Source: Acidimicrobiales bacterium | GTDB lineage: Bacteria > Actinomycetota > Acidimicrobiia > Acidimicrobiales > Aldehydirespiratoraceae | Length of the DNA: 64,000 nucleotides | Direction of reading: 5' to 3' | Assembly (NCBI GenBank): GCA_029263175.1 | Contig: JAJCXZ010000069.1 | Location: forward strand, 40,902-104,901 | Shown here: positions 18,304 to 24,662 of the stretch, piece by piece | Position numbering within the stretch: the stretch's first letter is position 1 | Layout: the number at the start of each line of letters is the position of its first letter | Made by a program: the position numbers and the translations under genes | The notes under the pieces: model-generated | Told to the model about the DNA's origin: nothing | The model's input: only the letters and a program-made list of their open reading frames with translations | Databases searched by the model: none

Positions 18304-19355
18304 GGGGCGAAAGCGTAGATCCGCTGGGGGTTGTCGACGATCAGGGTGGCAACATCGGCCTCGGTGAGGCCGCGGCGGAGAAGTCGCGGCGCGACGTTGG
18401 TGATGAGATGGTCGTAGCCCAGGCCGCCGTATTGGTGGAGCCGGTGCTTGGTGGCGATGTCGTGCGAGAGCAACACCTGGCCTTCAGAGCCCTGTTCAAA
18501 GTGCCAGAGGACGACGTCCATTCGTTCCGCATCGGAGGGCATGTCGACCGATGGGTTCGGTGGGTACCAGGAACTCTCGTTGCCGAACAGGTCGTACTCG
18601 AGATAGCAGCCCGTCGCAGCCATGTCGGCGAGCCAGGCGCGATCGATACAAGTGCGGTCGATGTGACAGATGATCGTGCGGGTGAGATCGCCGCCTTCCT
18701 CGTCGACGATTTGCGCGATCTCGACTGGCGACAACGGGTCTCGGCCCGGGTGCACCATCAGCGGGGCGCCGGTCTCGAGTTGGGCCGCCACCGCGGCGCG
18801 CAGGCTCTTCTTCTCGTTGGGAAGCCACGGGTAGCTGCACCCGATCTCGCCGATCAGGCCGGCTTTGACGTCGGTACCGTCGACACCGAGCTCGATGTCG
18901 GCGACGATCTCCGCGGTGATCGAGTCGGGTGATCGATCGGCCATACCTGAAGGATGGGTTCCGCCCAGGTAGTAGCCGGCTCCCATCAAGATGTGTGCGC
19001 CGGTGGCCTCGGCGATGCGAACGAGAGGGGCGGGATCTCGTCCCAGCCCGACGTTGGTCGGGTCGACGACGGTGCGGCCCCCGGCATTCACAAAACGCTG
19101 AAGCTCGCTGACTGCGAGGGCTTCTGAGTCGAGCTGGACGTTGTGGTGATTCGATGTCCAGTGGTAGGCCACCCAGCCCCGGTTCTGCAGGGTGATGGTC
19201 TCGTCGGCCATGTGCTGGTCGTCGTCAGCAGGAGGGTCGACGTACATGAACGAGCCATCCATGAGGACGTGGTCGTGGGCGAGTGTGATCCCAAGCTCTC
19301 GTGCGTCGACCGGGCCGAGCACGGTCTGGGCCTGACCCGGCTGAGCCCTGGTCAA
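18300..19355 (-). CDS. phosphotriesterase-like metal-dependent hydrolase
   Basis: Predicted 351-residue amidohydrolase-superfamily enzyme. Metal ligands are visible: H27-x-H29 ('TLAHDH'), E170 ('GLIGEIG'), H202 ('MVHPGRDP'), H231 ('ICHIDRT') and D299 ('LLSHDIATK'). The bridging ligand position holds Glu rather than the carbamylated Lys of classical phosphotriesterase, as in some lactonase or amidase relatives. I start it at TTG 19355 because this overlaps the RidA stop (TTGA) and gives the usual family N-terminus '...QTVLGPVDARELGITLAHDH'. Longer readings run into RidA. Third gene of the Rieske operon. Confidence 0.87.
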   Translation of the reverse strand: MTRAQPGQAQTVLGPVDARELGITLAHDHVLMDGSFMYVDPPADDDQHMADETITLQNRGWVAYHWTSNHHNVQLDSEALAVSELQRFVNAGGRTVVDPTNVGLGRDPAPLVRIAEATGAHILMGAGYYLGGTHPSGMADRSPDSITAEIVADIELGVDGTDVKAGLIGEIGCSYPWLPNEKKSLRAAVAAQLETGAPLMVHPGRDPLSPVEIAQIVDEEGGDLTRTIICHIDRTCIDRAWLADMAATGCYLEYDLFGNESSWYPPNPSVDMPSDAERMDVVLWHFEQGSEGQVLLSHDIATKHRLHQYGGLGYDHLITNVAPRLLRRGLTEADVATLIVDNPQRIYAFAP

Positions 19356-19744
19356 GACAAGACCGCCCGGGCGCTGATCTCCACGAGAAGCCCTTCGAAG
19401 GCGAGGTCGACTCCGCCGACAACGGTGGCGCTCGGGCCCGGGGCGTCGAAGAACTCGGCTCGGGCCTGGCCGGCCGCGGGGCGGTGGCGGATGTCGGTGA
19501 GAAAGATGTCGAGCGACACGATGTCGTCGAGCGTGCCGCCCGCCGCGGTGACGAAGCTGTCGATGTGGCGCAGACACTGCCGGCACTGCTCGAGCGGATC
19601 GTTGGGGCCCACGAGTTCGCCGTTGTCGAGCGATATCTGGCCCGAGATGAACAACAGATCTCCGGTGCGGATGCACTGCGAACCCGCTCGTGGATCGGCC
19701 GGTTCGCCGACGTTGGGGATCGAGATGCTGTTGCGTTCAGTCAT
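19352..19744 (-). CDS. RidA / YjgF family protein
   Basis: A 130-residue member of the RidA family, which hydrolyse reactive enamines and imines or act as specific deaminases. Family landmarks are 'IRTGDLLFISGQISLD', 'EQCRQCLRHIDSFVTAAGGTLDDIVSLDIFLTDI' and the C-terminal 'FEGLLVEISARAVLS' where the catalytic Arg normally lies. Its ATG overlaps the stop of the Rieske gene by 4 nt, and its own stop overlaps the next start. The position suggests clearing of an imine product made by the pathway. Confidence 0.9.
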   Translation of the reverse strand: MTERNSISIPNVGEPADPRAGSQCIRTGDLLFISGQISLDNGELVGPNDPLEQCRQCLRHIDSFVTAAGGTLDDIVSLDIFLTDIRHRPAAGQARAEFFDAPGPSATVVGGVDLAFEGLLVEISARAVLS

Positions 19745-20898
19745 TTCGGCCCCAGGACGCGGTCGAGGACATAGTTCGAGAACTCATGGACGGTGCGCTC
19801 CTCGGAGGGTGAATAGCGAGAGAGGGATGCCATATGGCCGCCGATGCCTCGATGCACGAGCTCACACACGCCCTTGTCCTCGGCGAGGAACATGTCCATC
19901 GACGGGTAGTACATCTCCTCCACATCGGTCTCGAAGTTCGGCAGCTCGACTGTCGACTTCGGAAAGCAACACCACGACGTGATTCGCACCCAGTCTGGCC
20001 CCTCGGGGAAGTATTGATGGAATGTGATTCGATCCGGCGGGACGTTCAGCAGCAGGTGGGGGTAATGGATGATGAAGTGTGTGGCTTCGTTGTCGGAGTC
20101 GGACAGTCCATCAACGAATGGCAGCGTGTGGCCGCGAGGCACGTAGAGCCCGTTCTCGTTGTCGCTGCTGTTGATCGCGTAGACCATCGGTTCGCCTTCC
20201 GCGTGGAACGCGGTGCGGACGGCACCGGGGTAGAAGGTGTCGAGGGAGCCGCGATGCACGGTGCGCACGTGATATCCCTCGCGGGAGTTCTCGACCCATA
20301 TCTTCCAATTCGATTGGAAGCGGTTCTCCCACTTCTTCGTGACCACCATGTCTTCCATGCGGTAGCTGGCGAGCCGGTCGACGAGTCCGCCGAGCGACTG
20401 CAGCAGGGGAGTGGCGTCGGGGTCGAAGTTGATGAAGACGAATCCGGCCCAGGTCTCGGCCCGCAGCGACGGGAGCGGATAGTCGTTCTTGTCGAAGTCG
20501 ACGGCGTCCTGCATCGACGGGGTTGCCTGGAGACGGCCGTCGAGCGCGTAGGTCCACGAGTGGTAGGGGCACACGATCTTGCGACAGTTGCCGGATCCTG
20601 CCATGAGCTCGGAACCGCGATGGCGACACGATGCTGATAGGGCCCGAATGACGCCATCATCGCCCCGAATGATCACCAGCGGTTCGTCCACGATGTCGAG
20701 CCGCACGTAATCGCCGGGGTTCGGGATCTCCTCCTCGCGTGTGGCGACGAGCCACTCCTTGCGGAAGATCGTTTCGACCTCTCGCTCGTACCACTCTTCG
20801 GAGAAGTAGACATCGGGCGGCAGGGGCGTGGCCTCCTCGATCGGTAGGCGCGTTGCGGCATACCGCTCGGGGGCAAATATCGAGTCGCGCGCTGGCAC
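19741..20898 (-). CDS. Rieske non-haem iron oxygenase, alpha subunit
   Basis: Predicted 385-residue ring-hydroxylating-type oxygenase subunit. The Rieske [2Fe-2S] ligands are C91-R-H93 and C110-P-Y-H113. The mononuclear iron site has H210 and H215 in 'NSREGYHVRTVH', preceded by an acidic residue, with a later Asp expected in the 'DVEEMYYPSMDMF' region. The GTG start at 20898 is chosen because AGGAGGT lies 7 nt upstream, the strongest ribosome-binding site in the region. First gene of a five-gene overlapping operon. No reductase or ferredoxin gene is adjacent, so electrons must come from elsewhere. Confidence 0.92.
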   Translation of the reverse strand: MPARDSIFAPERYAATRLPIEEATPLPPDVYFSEEWYEREVETIFRKEWLVATREEEIPNPGDYVRLDIVDEPLVIIRGDDGVIRALSASCRHRGSELMAGSGNCRKIVCPYHSWTYALDGRLQATPSMQDAVDFDKNDYPLPSLRAETWAGFVFINFDPDATPLLQSLGGLVDRLASYRMEDMVVTKKWENRFQSNWKIWVENSREGYHVRTVHRGSLDTFYPGAVRTAFHAEGEPMVYAINSSDNENGLYVPRGHTLPFVDGLSDSDNEATHFIIHYPHLLLNVPPDRITFHQYFPEGPDWVRITSWCCFPKSTVELPNFETDVEEMYYPSMDMFLAEDKGVCELVHRGIGGHMASLSRYSPSEERTVHEFSNYVLDRVLGPK

Positions 20899-20956
20899 TG
20901 GGCTACCTCCTAGGCGTAGGAACAGTAGAACACCCGACGACACGCACGAGACGACC

Positions 20957-21151
20957 GTGGCCGACAACGCCGACTCATGGACCATCAACTACATCCCTGC
21001 CGAGATCGGCTCGGTGATGGCGACGAAAAATCGCCTCATGAAACGTGCCGAGATCACCATGATCAACGGCGAAGAGTTCGTCTTCGACTACGGCATGCTT
21101 TCGGTCAAGAATCTGGTCGCCGCGGTCGAGGCCAGCATCGCCGGCAGCTGA
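20957..21151 (+). CDS. small hypothetical protein (64 aa)
   Basis: A 64-residue protein beginning at GTG 20957, divergent from the Rieske operon with only 58 nt between starts. The sequence 'NRLMKRAEITMINGEEFVFDYGMLSVKNLVAAVEASI' has alternating strand patterning followed by a C-terminal helix, like the second half of a small PH-like or beta-rich domain. The frame could be read farther upstream to 20828, but that would run antisense into the Rieske gene. Function unknown; a regulatory role over the neighbouring operon is possible but unsupported. Confidence 0.5.
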   Translation: MADNADSWTINYIPAEIGSVMATKNRLMKRAEITMINGEEFVFDYGMLSVKNLVAAVEASIAGS

Positions 21152-21152
21152 G

Positions 21153-21716
21153 CTAGAGCACCGCGGAGCGTAGGAATTCCCAGCCCGGATAGCTGTGTCC
21201 GAGGAGCTCGAGATGCTCGCTCCATGAGGAGAGCGGCAGCACTTTCGCCTCCCGTGGAGTGACCTCCCCTCGGTCAAGGAGGAAACCCCATGTGAACGCC
21301 GCCACAGCCACCGCCTCTCGTGCCATCGGCGATGTTGGTGCGAAGCAGAGGTAGCTCTCGGCCTGCCAATCGAGGTAGCGGCTGCGATCGCTCCGGGAGG
21401 GAGCATCGAAGAGCGTCGGTGCGATCCCGTGGAACCCGAAGGGCGTGTCCAGGTGTCCGTAGATCTCCAGGGGGTCCACGACCCACTGATCATCTGGTGT
21501 GAGATGTGGCGATCGCATGCGAACAACCTGGACCCAACCGAGGATCGCCGCGTATCCGGTCGCGCTGAAGTCGACTCTCGCCTCACAGACCGGGAAACCC
21601 AGCGCCGAGAGCGGGCAACCGATTGCCTCGGGGGCTTCGTTCGCTCTGATCGACACGGTGACGTCACCGCGATACCCGCGTGCCTCGAACGGCACACTCA
21701 GCCTGCTGTCGGTCAT
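21153..21716 (-). CDS. hypothetical protein (187 aa)
   Basis: Starts at ATG 21716 (MTDSRLSVPFEARGYRGDV); the longer in-frame reading to 21896 has a shadow-like N-terminus antisense to nothing functional and overlaps the next upstream gene. The sequence is soluble and Trp/Pro-rich, with 'YAAILGWVQVVRMRSPHLTPDDQWVVDPLEIYGHLDTPFGFHGIAPTLFDAPSR' and 'LDWQAESYLCFAPTSPMAREAVAVAAFTWGF'. I do not recognise a named family or active site. Convergent with the 64-residue gene, with their stops 1 nt apart. Confidence 0.55.
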   Translation of the reverse strand: MTDSRLSVPFEARGYRGDVTVSIRANEAPEAIGCPLSALGFPVCEARVDFSATGYAAILGWVQVVRMRSPHLTPDDQWVVDPLEIYGHLDTPFGFHGIAPTLFDAPSRSDRSRYLDWQAESYLCFAPTSPMAREAVAVAAFTWGFLLDRGEVTPREAKVLPLSSWSEHLELLGHSYPGWEFLRSAVL

Positions 21717-21762
21717 GGAGCGAGTCTCGCCGAAAGCGGGTGTGGTAGGAAGTCTGAGCGAC

Positions 21763-22185
21763 CTACGCTCGACGGCTGTAGCGGACCGCCCATCGCTCGG
21801 TCCACTCTTCGCCGTCGGGTGATGACTCCCAGCGCCAATCGAATGCGTCGGCGGTGATGCCGGTGAAGACCATCCGCTTGAACAGGGGATCGGCATCGAC
21901 TGGCTCCGGTGTGCCGAACGATGGGTTGTCGTCCACGAGTCCTCCGACGAAGTGCCAGTAGCTCCCGTCGTTGTCGACCCAGGTCTGGCGCCAGAGATCG
22001 ACCTTCGGGTCGTAGACCGACACGCTCATGCCCCGCCATGCTTGCGGCGAGTCCATGACGAACCGCTCGGTCAGTACGTTGCCCTCGAACTCGCGGGTGA
22101 TCGTGTTGACGGCGTGCCCTCCGTCGAACACGCAGTCCCACTCGCCGATCCAAAAGTCGAAGGATTCTGCGTCCAATGCGGCCAT
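21763..22185 (-). CDS. DUF1579-like lipocalin-fold protein
   Basis: A 140-residue protein with the hallmark 'FDFWIGEWDCVFDGGHAVNTITREFEGNVLTERF' near the N-terminus and 'WRGMSVSVYDPKVDLWRQTWVDNDGSYWHFVGGLVDD' after it. This matches DUF1579-like small beta-barrel proteins, which resemble lipocalins or nitrobindins and probably bind a small hydrophobic ligand. No catalytic motif is seen. It is upstream of the 21716 gene on the same strand (46-nt gap), so they may be co-transcribed. Confidence 0.68.
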   Translation of the reverse strand: MAALDAESFDFWIGEWDCVFDGGHAVNTITREFEGNVLTERFVMDSPQAWRGMSVSVYDPKVDLWRQTWVDNDGSYWHFVGGLVDDNPSFGTPEPVDADPLFKRMVFTGITADAFDWRWESSPDGEEWTERWAVRYSRRA

Positions 22186-22224
22186 GGATCCGACCTTAGA
22201 TTGTCGGTGATGGCATTGCGCTCG

Positions 22225-23673
22225 TCACGTGATCGAGGAGTTGCTCACCATCGGGGCGCCGTTGCCCAGATAGAAGATGCCGGGGTAGCCGTTTGTCTCG
22301 AAGCCGAGGCTGTCGTTGCGCGCCAGGGTCGAGTCGCTGATCACGAGATGACCGGTGCGGTTGTTGCTGACGAAGAAGACGCCCCCACCGCCTTCGTTGG
22401 CGACGTTGTCGGTGATCACCGTGTCGCTGAGCGTGAGCGTGAACAGGTTGCCGTCGTTGGCGATGGCGCCGCCGTTGCCGCCGCCCGGGGTGCCGGCACG
22501 CAGCGGGTTCGCGCCCCAGCCGGTGGCGGTGTTGTCGCTGAGCAGGCTGTTCGTGAATGTCATCGACACACCGATGCTGCCGATTGCGCCGCCGTTCGAA
22601 CAGTCGTTGCCCTGGCCGGCAGCGCCACCGAACGTCGAGTTGGTGATGTACACCGGGAGTCCCTGGTACTGGCTGAACACGCGGACGGCCCCTCCGGCGA
22701 CGTCGGGCCCGGTCGAGGCACAGGTGTTGGAGAAGAAGCGGCTGTTGACGATCTTGAACCGGCCACCCCGCACCCAGATCGCGCCCCCGCCACCCTCCAG
22801 ATCGATTCCGTGGTCCGTTGCGTCACCGTCGATGAAGGTGAGATTCTGCACGGTCAACCGCGGGTGATCCTGATTCTGGCAGTGCGGCGTCGTCCACACC
22901 TGCGCCTGGTCACAGGTGTTCATGTACAGGATTCGGCGTTCGCCCCGGCCGGACAGGGTCACGAGACCGCCACCGTCGATTACGATTTCGGGGCCGGTGT
23001 TGTTGAACACCTTTGCGGTACTCAGCATCTCAATCGTGATCGGGGCAGGGCCGCAGTCGAACGTGATCACGCCGCCCTGAGAGACAGCGGCCACAACCGC
23101 CGCCGAGGTGCAGCCGGCCGGTGTGCCGTCGCCGATCACCTGATCGGGAGAGGCGATGCTTTCGGCGTCGCCACCGGCTGGGATCGGTGCGGTGCCGTCG
23201 GGGTTTCCGGCCAGCGGGAGAGGTCGTGGATCCGGCGTGAGCTCTTCTAGATCGAGGGCGCGCATCAGGAACGTCGCCATCTCACCCCTGGTCACAGCCC
23301 GGTCGGGGCAGTAGCGGGTGGGCGCGCAGCCGACGGTGATTCCCGCGGCGCGTAGGCGTTCGATGTCGTTTTGGAATGTGCCGGCGGTGTCGGTGAATCC
23401 GGAGGGGTTGGTGGGGGAGGGGAGGTCGAGGGCTCGGTTGAGGAAGGCCGCCATCTGGCCCCGCGTGACAGGGTCGTTCGGGCAGTAGCGGGTGGGGCTA
23501 CAACCGTGGGTGATGCCTTCCGCCCTGATCGCCTCGATCGCACCCTCGTGGCCATTGCCGTCGTCGTCCACGAAGTGACCGCCTGCCGGCGGAGCAGGTG
23601 CGGCAGCCGCCGTCCCGAGAGCCGTTCCAACGGCGATGACGACAACGAAAATGGAACAGAGGACTCGGCGCAT
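22225..23673 (-). CDS. secreted S-layer-homology-like / right-handed beta-helix protein
   Basis: Predicted 482 residues from ATG 23673, preceded by GGGAGA. Residues 1-26 are a signal peptide (basic start, hydrophobic core, 'GTAAAAPAPP'). Residues about 30-140 hold two S-layer-homology-like repeats, each with 'GIT.GC.PTRYCP...VTRG.MA.FL.RALDL', a form common in Acidimicrobiia secreted proteins. Residues about 165-480 are pectate-lyase-like parallel beta-helix coils ('VFNNTGPEIVIDGGGLVTLSG', 'RFKIVNSRFFSNTCAS', 'MTFTNSLLSDNTATGWG', 'LTLSDTVITDNVANEGGGGV', 'LVISDSTLARNDS'). It likely sits in the cell wall. It ends abruptly after 'APMVSNSSIT', possibly mid-coil. Confidence 0.82.
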   Translation of the reverse strand: MRRVLCSIFVVVIAVGTALGTAAAAPAPPAGGHFVDDDGNGHEGAIEAIRAEGITHGCSPTRYCPNDPVTRGQMAAFLNRALDLPSPTNPSGFTDTAGTFQNDIERLRAAGITVGCAPTRYCPDRAVTRGEMATFLMRALDLEELTPDPRPLPLAGNPDGTAPIPAGGDAESIASPDQVIGDGTPAGCTSAAVVAAVSQGGVITFDCGPAPITIEMLSTAKVFNNTGPEIVIDGGGLVTLSGRGERRILYMNTCDQAQVWTTPHCQNQDHPRLTVQNLTFIDGDATDHGIDLEGGGGAIWVRGGRFKIVNSRFFSNTCASTGPDVAGGAVRVFSQYQGLPVYITNSTFGGAAGQGNDCSNGGAIGSIGVSMTFTNSLLSDNTATGWGANPLRAGTPGGGNGGAIANDGNLFTLTLSDTVITDNVANEGGGGVFFVSNNRTGHLVISDSTLARNDSLGFETNGYPGIFYLGNGAPMVSNSSIT

Positions 23674-23790
23674 GTGTCTCCCATGCATCGGCCGCCCGCG
23701 CTGCGTCCTTGATGATAGGCCTGTCCTCGCCGACCTTGGCCGCGCCATGATGGCGACACGAGCTTCAACTCTCATCCAGGAGACACCACC

Positions 23791-24561
23791 ATGAAGAAGC
23801 ACTGGCAGCGGGCCTTGGTAACCGGAGCATCGAGTGGCATCGGTCGTGAGATGGCCCGTCAGCTCGCGGCGGGCGGCACCGAACTCGTCGTGGTCGCGCG
23901 GGATGCCGAGCGGCTGGAGGCATTGGCGGCGGGAGTCCAGGTCGATGTCGAGGTCCTGCCCGCCGATCTCTCCCACGCGGCCGATCTTGCTGCGGTCGCG
24001 GCCCGGATCGACAGCGACGACGACCCGATCGACCTGGTTGTCAACAACGCGGGCCTCGGTTTCAGTGCTGAGTTCGGCGACATCCCGATCGATCGCGGTC
24101 GACTGATGGTCGATGTCAACGTCGCCGCGCTCCACGAGCTCACTCATGCGGCCGCGATCGCCTTGACCCGCCGCGGGGGAGGCACAATCCTGAACGTCTC
24201 GTCGATCGCCGGTGATCTCCCCGGTCCGGCATCGGCCACCTACAACGCCACCAAGGCGTTCGTCACCAGCTTGAGCGAGTCGCTGCACGTCGAACTGAAG
24301 CAACACAACGTCGTGGTGAGTTGTCTGTGCCCCGGACTCACCCGCACCGAGTTCCAGGAGCGAGCCGAGATCGACGATCTCGGTCTTCCCGACGCGGTGT
24401 GGCAGTCGGCATCAGATGTGGCCCGGTGCGGCCTCGCGGCCGCGGCGGCCGAGAAACCCATCGTCATCTCCGGTGTGGTCAACAAGTTCGCTTCGCGTCT
24501 GGCCCGCTCGGCTCCCAGAGTCCTCACCCGCGAGGTTGCCCGCCGGACCACCAGGGCCTGA
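23791..24561 (+). CDS. short-chain dehydrogenase/reductase (DltE/YqjQ-like)
   Basis: A 256-residue NAD(P)-dependent oxidoreductase. The cofactor motif 'TGASSGIGREMA' is at residues 11-22, 'VNNAGLGFSAEFGD' follows at about 84, and the catalytic tetrad shows S137/S138 ('NVSSIAG'), Y151 and K155 ('YNATKAF'). The active-site and C-terminal pattern ('CLCPGLTRTEF') fits the classical SDR subgroup of lipid-linked or general reductases. The substrate is not predictable. It is divergent from the S-layer-homology protein, with 117 nt between the starts. Confidence 0.92.
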   Translation: MKKHWQRALVTGASSGIGREMARQLAAGGTELVVVARDAERLEALAAGVQVDVEVLPADLSHAADLAAVAARIDSDDDPIDLVVNNAGLGFSAEFGDIPIDRGRLMVDVNVAALHELTHAAAIALTRRGGGTILNVSSIAGDLPGPASATYNATKAFVTSLSESLHVELKQHNVVVSCLCPGLTRTEFQERAEIDDLGLPDAVWQSASDVARCGLAAAAAEKPIVISGVVNKFASRLARSAPRVLTREVARRTTRA

Positions 24562-24662
24562 CCGTCGTGGCGATGGCGCGCCGGCAGCGATCGCGAGATG
24601 CTGGCCCAAGCGCCCGCGGCCAAGGAGCCTCATGACCTGATTGCTGTTGCCGATTGGCGTAG

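Noticed and set aside
19356..19676. Longer N-terminus for the phosphotriesterase-like protein
   Set aside because: The extra residues are an Arg/Pro/His-rich out-of-frame reading of RidA; TTG 19355 gives the family N-terminus.
23674..24306. N-terminal extension of the S-layer-homology protein frame
   Set aside because: It is antisense to the SDR gene and begins before the signal peptide; ATG 23673 with GGGAGA is the real start.
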